The notes under the pieces were generated by a model, which did no database searches, had not been told where the DNA came from, and was given only the letters and a program-made list of their open reading frames with translations. This document shows, piece by piece, positions 57,661 to 64,000 of a stretch of DNA of 64,000 nt. How positions within the stretch are numbered: position 1 is the stretch's first letter; the number at the start of each line of letters is the position of its first letter. A program made the position numbers and the translations under genes. Source of the stretch: Bugula neritina (taxonomy: Eukaryota; Bryozoa; Gymnolaemata; Cheilostomatida; Bugulidae); contig OZ037773.1 in NCBI GenBank assembly GCA_964035545.1, positions 549,251 through 613,250 of the forward strand, in the 5' to 3' direction.

Positions 57661-59290
57661 GTACATCTTATTAATTATTACAAGTAATTCATGATAAGCT
57701 GCCTCTTAACTGCAAAATGTTTCTGTTGGACAGCAAAGTTTGTGTAGATTAATTAATTATTTTTGAAATTTTACGACTAAAAATTTTATTTTACTGTCAT
57801 TTTCTATGAAAGGTTCTTTTGCATCTAAAACAACTTGCATACCATAATGGCAGATAGTTTTTATACCACATATGGTGGAAAAGAAATTCTGGAATCATTT
57901 AGCCAATTGTGAATCCATTGATTCAGTTACTAAATAGTAAATATAATTTGTACTAAAAGCTCAGCTACTAGAAAGACATTTTTATCAAAATCATGAAGAT
58001 AATCATTATCAGACACAACCTGATTGAAAAATACTTAAACTCTTTACAGCTGATTAATAACAATGCTAATCAACTAAAAAGCACTAAGTCTCTTATAGTG
58101 AACTAGAATAGCTGCATGTGGTTGCTTATTGAATTCTTACTGATGTCCTTTATTTTGTTACTAAGCTAACATGACACTTGGATGACACCATTTGACACGT
58201 GGCAAGACTATACAAGCAATTTGAAAACTTAAATAATCATAACATAAACTTTGTATGTGTATTTGGTAATACTCTATTAGTTTAGGGCAAAAGGAACCAT
58301 AATATACATAATATATTAGCAACTAAATTGAGAAAATTAGAGATGCTGTAGGAGCCCTTAAGTAAAAGAGGTAAGCTAGTTGAACAATTTAAAGAAGACA
58401 ATTAAGAGCATGTGGTCCAAATAGCTCTGTGGTTCAACTAGCCACCTTTCCTCTACATCTTAACTATCGTTGAAGGTTCTTTGAGGGTTTTATTGCTTCA
58501 CAGAAATTGTGTTCCCATGCTAATAATGACGTTTTGCTCCGCTTTAGATTCTGTAGCATTATAAAACTAACAGTAACTGCTGCTAGCTTTCATTGCTCAA
58601 TATTCTGAGCTTCTGCAATTCACAGCCTAAGAATATAGCTGGTTAGAAAGTTCTTTGCTTTGATAATTTAAGCCAGCTTGAGGCAGACATTAGCTAAGAA
58701 ATGTATGAACAACATACTACACACTACTCACATAAAGTGTATCAGGAATTCCTCAAGTGGTATTTTAGTTAATATGTATAATTGGGCCTGTGCTATTTTC
58801 GATCCTGTAACAACCACTACCGATCTTAGCACCAGCTCGACTACCCCCACTACTTCTGATATCAAATCATCCATCAACTCTGCCACTAAATTTGCCACAA
58901 ATCTGAGGGTGCTACTTCTACTGCAAATACTGCTCTTGAAACTGCAGAAGTTTTTCAAACTATGAGCCGGAAAAGTAAAGTTTTTGCTAGAATCATGTAC
59001 ATTTCTTATTTCTACAATGCAACAGTTCTATAATAAGTTGAACACTAAGTTTTAGTTTCTGAAATTAGTTCTGTACACAGTTTCTTAACTTCAAAGTGCA
59101 CAGATAGAGCTTATGCGTAATCCTAATTTTGAAGTGACAGCAAAATATGGCAGCATACATAAACTGGCATTAAGAAGCTTTGCAGGGCTAGCTTTCTCCC
59201 ACACTCTTAGTTCTATACTTAACAGGCAGAGAGAAGAATATGCTGAAAGTATAGACAAATGGAGTCTTTCAAGATACTGTCTATAATACT
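57661..59290. other. Region between relic exon and gene B
   Basis: Besides the relic exon's intron-like sequence, a Ser/Thr-rich segment lies at about 58,795-58,980 (TTTTDLSTSSTTPTTSD, then a one-base frame change and GATSTANTALETAE). It resembles a stalk exon of the gene A type and may be another relic. Nothing else is recognised. Confidence 0.4.
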
Positions 59291-59293
59291 TCA

Positions 59294-59447
<154 letters not shown>

Positions 59448-59449
59448 TA

Positions 59450-60229
59450 TATATTTATTTTGAAGTCCAATGCAATGTGTGGAAATAACATGCTTCTGAA
59501 TAAACAGTTGTATGTAAATACATTGGACAAGATGGTCTTCATACATGCCTGATGCTACATCAAAATCAAAAAATGAAATGGGTTAATTTTTCTGAACACC
59601 TGGTCACCAAGGACAGATCTTTTCTGCTTAGTTTAAGTTACTTGAGTAAAACCTAAAGGTGTGTTACTAAACCTTTTTGGTTTATGCAAGAAGCAGCTGG
59701 GACACTCTATCAAAAGTCAAATTGAGTACTTTTTCCAACTTTATTCTGATCATCAAAAAGAGTTAACATTTTCTACTTTGTAGAGCATTCTATAGATTGT
59801 CTAGTAAATTGGAGCAATAAAAATGTTATAGAATGTTAAAAGAATTTCTGACAAGTATTATTAACCAACAGAGATAGCCAATTATTTTCTAAAAACATAT
59901 TTCAAATTCTTCACATTATAAAAAAGCTGCTTCATACCATTTGAAATCAATTTAAAAAAAGATAAAATAGATGCCAATCAGCCTTGGTGAGAAAAACTAA
60001 ATTACAGTATAATTTTATGCACATTGAAAATTAAAGATCGAGACCTATGGTTGTATATTTCAGAATTCACATAAAACATTTAGCATTGCATAAAATGAAA
60101 TGATCAAATAAATTAGATAATAAATTCTTATTTGTTGATAATGTCTCTATTCTTGTAAAAATCTACTAGGTTTTTTAGGTGATCTAAAAGTTTGGCTAGG
60201 TTGTAGCACAAAAGCAATCGTTGCAAAAC
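59450..60229. other. No gene seen upstream of gene B
   Basis: AT-rich sequence without recognised coding exon or element; it lies upstream of the SINE-like repeat and gene B. Confidence 0.5.
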
Positions 60230-60400
60230 ACCTTTTCCAGCTCCACCAAAGGTCTTTACCGGGATTCAAACCTGTAACCAATTAAGCTTGCTAGCACAGT
60301 GCTGCAACCAGTGCTATCTATCAGTATGTCTCCATGCTTTGCATTATGTGAATAAATTTTTTATTTGATAGAGACAGAGATAATTGAATGAAACTGCATT
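60230..60400 (-). repeat. tRNA-like SINE copy
   Basis: On the minus strand GGTTTGAATCCCGG is a B-box match. The adjacent tttgcattatgtgaataa/attttttatttgat block matches the segment at 17.34 kb. Together they define a dispersed short element. Confidence 0.5.
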
Positions 60401-60673
60401 TATAGGAACGTGTGAGTTAGAATTTGATTTAGTTCATATTATTCCATTTGATACATGAAAACGTGGTGCATACATGTTGTATATTTAGTATAAATTGTAA
60501 ACTAAACTATAAAAATAAAATTAGTTTATATGCTTTACAATTAACAATATTTTGAGCTTTTCGTTAACTTTTCCATATAAATTTTTTTGCAGATTTCCCC
60601 AAGTATGTGAAAGTGAAATGTCAACTGAGTAATTTTAATTCAGTTCCACAGAGTTATCTTCTCATACATAACA

Positions 60674-61821
60674 ATGAAGGTGATTTATACTATGATGTTT
60701 GCTGGCTTAGCTTTGACAAGGTAAAATATGCTATTATCACCTAACTTTAGGTGGTTCATATAATAAACAGGTTTCCTGTATCAGCTGTGAAAGTTTTGTT
60801 GGCCAACAAATTTCCTGTAAATTATTGTTTCCCCCCTCCCCCCTCAGTTTTATATCACCAATATCTAACTATATAGAATAATGTAAAACACAAAAATGTT
60901 TCAATATTGAAAAAACGTTAAATAACTTCTTGCCTTATTTCATTATATTTCTTACCACCAACTTCTAAAAATGGTTTATGCTGAGAGCTCAACTGTTAGA
61001 AAGACATTTTATCAAAAGAATATATAAAGTTATACCAACAGTGAAGAGAGTATAATTAACAATACATATGTGAAATATTGTCATAGTTTCTGTGAGGGTG
61101 ATAGAGTATCCCTGGCAGATGGAGTTGTCACTTCTGTCACGGCTACATTTTATCCTGATCTACCTTCAGATACTTCTTACTTTGTTGAGGCAGGTGGCAT
61201 GCAGGTAAATAATCTAATACAACTTAATTATATAAATTTGCTATTAATAAGAAAGAAAACATAACATAGTATAACAATAATTTGAAATACACTGCTTTAG
61301 AATATTCTTTAAATTAATTGAATAAAGACAAAGTTTCATTTATTAAAAAACTTCAAAGCAGTGAGCGATTTCCCAAATGCTAATGTTTAATGATCTTATC
61401 TGTGCTCACTATCCGTCTCGTATTAAAGCATATTGCATGGAACTATGCAATCTATAAAACTCAATCTAGAGTCCTAAAGTAACATGAATCGTGAGAAATT
61501 AAATACATCTTTATCTCAAAGTTGAAGTTATTTAGAGTATTCGATGACATGAATTCCAAAACACCTAATATAGAACATGCTTTTATAATATTCAAGACCA
61601 GACAATAATATTATGCACTCTCAACATCAGAGAACAAGATGGTTTCAACAATAAAGTAAGGAGTGCATGTGTTTTCAGACAGACTTGACAGATCCTACAC
61701 AGCTGTTAATAGCTGTGATGCCTCAGGTGTCTCTCAAGAAAACTGCTGCTATTTCTAATTTACCAATTGATGATGTGACTCAACCTCTTACAGGTTAGAC
61801 ATCAATATTAGGTACATAATT

Positions 61822-61885
<64 letters not shown>

Positions 61886-63824
61886 TTATATAAAGTGATT
61901 TTTCTCTGTATATCAACCACCTCATGTTACTGCTACTCTACCAGTATTTTGGAATAATCTCTTTATCATACTCAAGGGAAATGTTGCACTTTATTTGGGA
62001 ACTTTTATATGTTGTCATAAAATTTACTTATGTTATTTACAGTTTTGTATGGAGACCCTACTAAGACTTTCACTGACAGGTATGCTCCACTAGAGTTTAT
62101 TGATGGAGATAATGATATGTTTACAATGATCAGAATTGGCCACATGTATCAGACATCAGATCATAAGTATATCTACTTTGTTGACCAAAGATCTTGTGTT
62201 AGAAAACTTGACAGGATGGGTGCAAATCTCACAACTATAATAGGCAAAGGTCACTGTGGTAACAGCACACTCGGTTTTGATAGTAGCACAGACCCAAGAG
62301 ATGTCTATGGTATGACGTATTATGAAGCTGCCGATACTTTCTTCATCTCTGTACAAGATAATGGTGTATACACGTTCAGCAGAACATCTCCTCAGCTTCC
62401 TTACACACAGACAGGCCTTCTGCCTCTCAGTGAAATATCCACCACAATTTCTGACGGAATTGGAGATATGCTGACTGTAGGTGACATTGTGTGGCAGAAG
62501 GTTGGTGAAGGACTAAACAGATATGATGTGAGTGGATATCAAACAAACAAAAATACCAGTCTAGACTTTAGTTCTTCAGGGAATGCACAGAGGTATCTAA
62601 GGTAAATGAAAGGCTGTGGCTTTTATTCAAACTAAACTCCAGTAAGAAATTAGGCATAAGATTGTCATAGAGATTGAGCTAAGAGTAAAGCAAAGTTAAA
62701 AACATATCGGCAGGAGATTGTAAATGTGATCATGATTGGTCAATGTCTAAAAATCATAACATGTTATCAGCTAATAACATAGTCAATTCTGAAAATCATT
62801 TATATCTATAGTTTAAATATTATAAACATAAGTTTGGGGTTATAAAATAATTGCCATTTCTCTTCTCAAACCTAGTAATGTAGTGTATAGTTGTTTGTAG
62901 GTTGAATTCTACTTTATTAAATATGTCTGTCATATGCAGTGAGAATTTCTAGGTATACTCAGTCTACAGGTTAGCATTCTAGTTAGCTACTTTATCGATA
63001 TAAATATCGGTCTTTGTAGATATCCTAATAGAACAGCCACTGTTTCTACACCAGAGGGAGTTGTTTTACAGCATCCTTCAGACCCTGACTGGCTGTGTAT
63101 TCTAGATAAGAAATATGCCTCTCTGTTTTTCTATAATGTTGTTGATGGTAAATATTATTCTTAATTTATTTAAAAAGTTAACGATATTTTCTGTGTATAG
63201 TGAATATAATGTACATAAATAGCTGAAGTTATGAATAATACATTTTAACAATATTTTATTCCTAATAATATAATAGTAGTTGAATTAACGTGACATAAGC
63301 ACTTTCTCTCATGATTCCATCTCAGATCTATCTCTACTAGTTAAATTTATAAACAATGTGAAAGATAGTTTGTTCAGTTTGAACTATTATTAATTTTGAA
63401 TCAATAATATCATAGAAAGATGCCAGATCAAAATAGGTCTAAAGAATCACTCAGACAAGTAAACTAATAACACTTATAGGCAAGTACCATTCAGGTTAGA
63501 AAAAGCAACTTTGTGAAATCAAACAGAGGATGTCATGAGAAAATGAGCAAACTGAAAGTATTTCTCAGATTGGTGCAGGAAAATACAGAGATAGTGTGCA
63601 TATACTGCAGCTGATTTGCAATCAATTTGATTGCAATTTGTAACAACTTGGAATATTTCTTGTATTGATAGACACTGTAATTAAGATGTGCTCAAAGAGC
63701 CCCACCTCTCAGGATGGAACTGCAGATGTCTGTCTGGTAAAGGATTTAACTGCTGGTGTTTGGATCAACGAAACTCTAATGATAGTTTATGAAACCAACA
63801 AAACCATGAAAGAGATAACATGGA
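60674..63824 (+). CDS. Gene B: tandem paralogue of gene A (partial, 6 exons)
   Basis: Exons: 60674-60720, 61087-61204, 61679-61793, 62043-62601, 63020-63147, 63672-63824, then a GTAAGT donor leading off the window. Exons 2-6 have exactly the lengths of gene A's (118, 115, 559, 128, 153) and the same phases. The encoded 373 residues comprise a short signal peptide (MKVIYTMMFAGLALT), the N-terminal module and the NHL-like propeller. Exon 4 differs at only about 13 of 187 residues from gene A, exon 2 at 13 of 39. A stalk, membrane helix and tail are expected further right by homology but are not visible. The start was chosen because an ATG gives a signal peptide in the required phase 2; a longer open frame from 60,597 is in the wrong phase. 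Confidence 0.82.
61828..61885. repeat. (TA)n/(CA)n microsatellite in gene B intron 3
   Basis: About 58 bases: TA, then acacacacac, then TA again. Confidence 0.92.
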
Positions 63825-64000
63825 GTAAGTATAGAGTGTAAGTGCATAGTGTAGGAGTATAGTATATGTGTATAGTGTAGATATATAGTGTAGGTGTACA
63901 GTGTAGGAGTATAATGCAGGTGTATATATTACACTGTTTGTGAAAGTATACTATTTTGTTGGCGTATATTGTATGTACATGTGTAATACTGCAAAGTAAT

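Noticed and set aside
60594-60720. Longer coding exon beginning after ttttgcag
   Set aside because: The open frame ends in phase 0, while exon 2 (conserved with gene A) needs phase 2. The ATG at 60,674 in the other frame gives a signal peptide and the right phase, so the upstream part is more likely 5' untranslated.

Overview
This is a eukaryotic (animal) genomic window. It is AT-rich, has intron-split genes with ordinary GT-AG splice sites, and is crowded with microsatellites, minisatellites and transposon remnants. A RhoGAP gene of the animal ARHGAP11A (MP-GAP) family and a Ty1/copia element primed by an initiator-tRNA anticodon fragment suggest an invertebrate metazoan, probably marine. 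The species cannot be fixed from the sequence.

Layout. 1-7.9 kb: no gene that can be supported; microsatellites and one hAT-type MITE (6.15-6.44 kb). 7.99-9.85 kb, minus strand: a two-exon gene for a 66-residue protein with a signal peptide and one membrane helix. It is head-to-head with the next gene across about 0.5 kb. 10.36-30.18 kb, plus strand: a complete 23-exon ARHGAP11A homologue of 1,042 residues; every intron phase agrees. Its first intron holds a complete, very young copia retrotransposon in antisense (10,589-15,228; LTRs differ at 1 of 272 bases; 5-bp target duplication). Several of its introns hold minisatellites, some carrying copies of splice-site-like sequence. 30.2-35.5 kb: intergenic, with repeats and a short TIR element.

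35.49-54.82 kb, plus strand: gene A, reconstructed here from ten exons. It encodes a 520-residue type I membrane protein: signal peptide, NHL-like beta-propeller ectodomain, Thr-rich stalk, membrane helix and Cys-rich tail. 60.67-63.82 kb: gene B, a tandem paralogue whose first six exons match gene A in length and phase; it runs off the window. Between them (57.6-59.0 kb) lie a third signal-peptide exon and a Ser/Thr-rich segment, apparently relics of a further copy. Gene A's introns are inflated by a PIF/Harbinger-type MITE, a 3'-truncated LINE beside a pure (CAC)112 tract, a 3-kb fold-back with 0.8-kb arms, and a 5-kb element with 20-bp TIRs ending in TTAA.

The most interesting candidate for something undescribed is this tandem receptor family. 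The paralogues are diverged at their N-terminal exons but nearly identical from a sharp point inside exon 3, as expected from gene conversion. The family is not one I can name. The RhoGAP gene and its small divergent neighbour may share a promoter; no functional link to the receptor array is visible.
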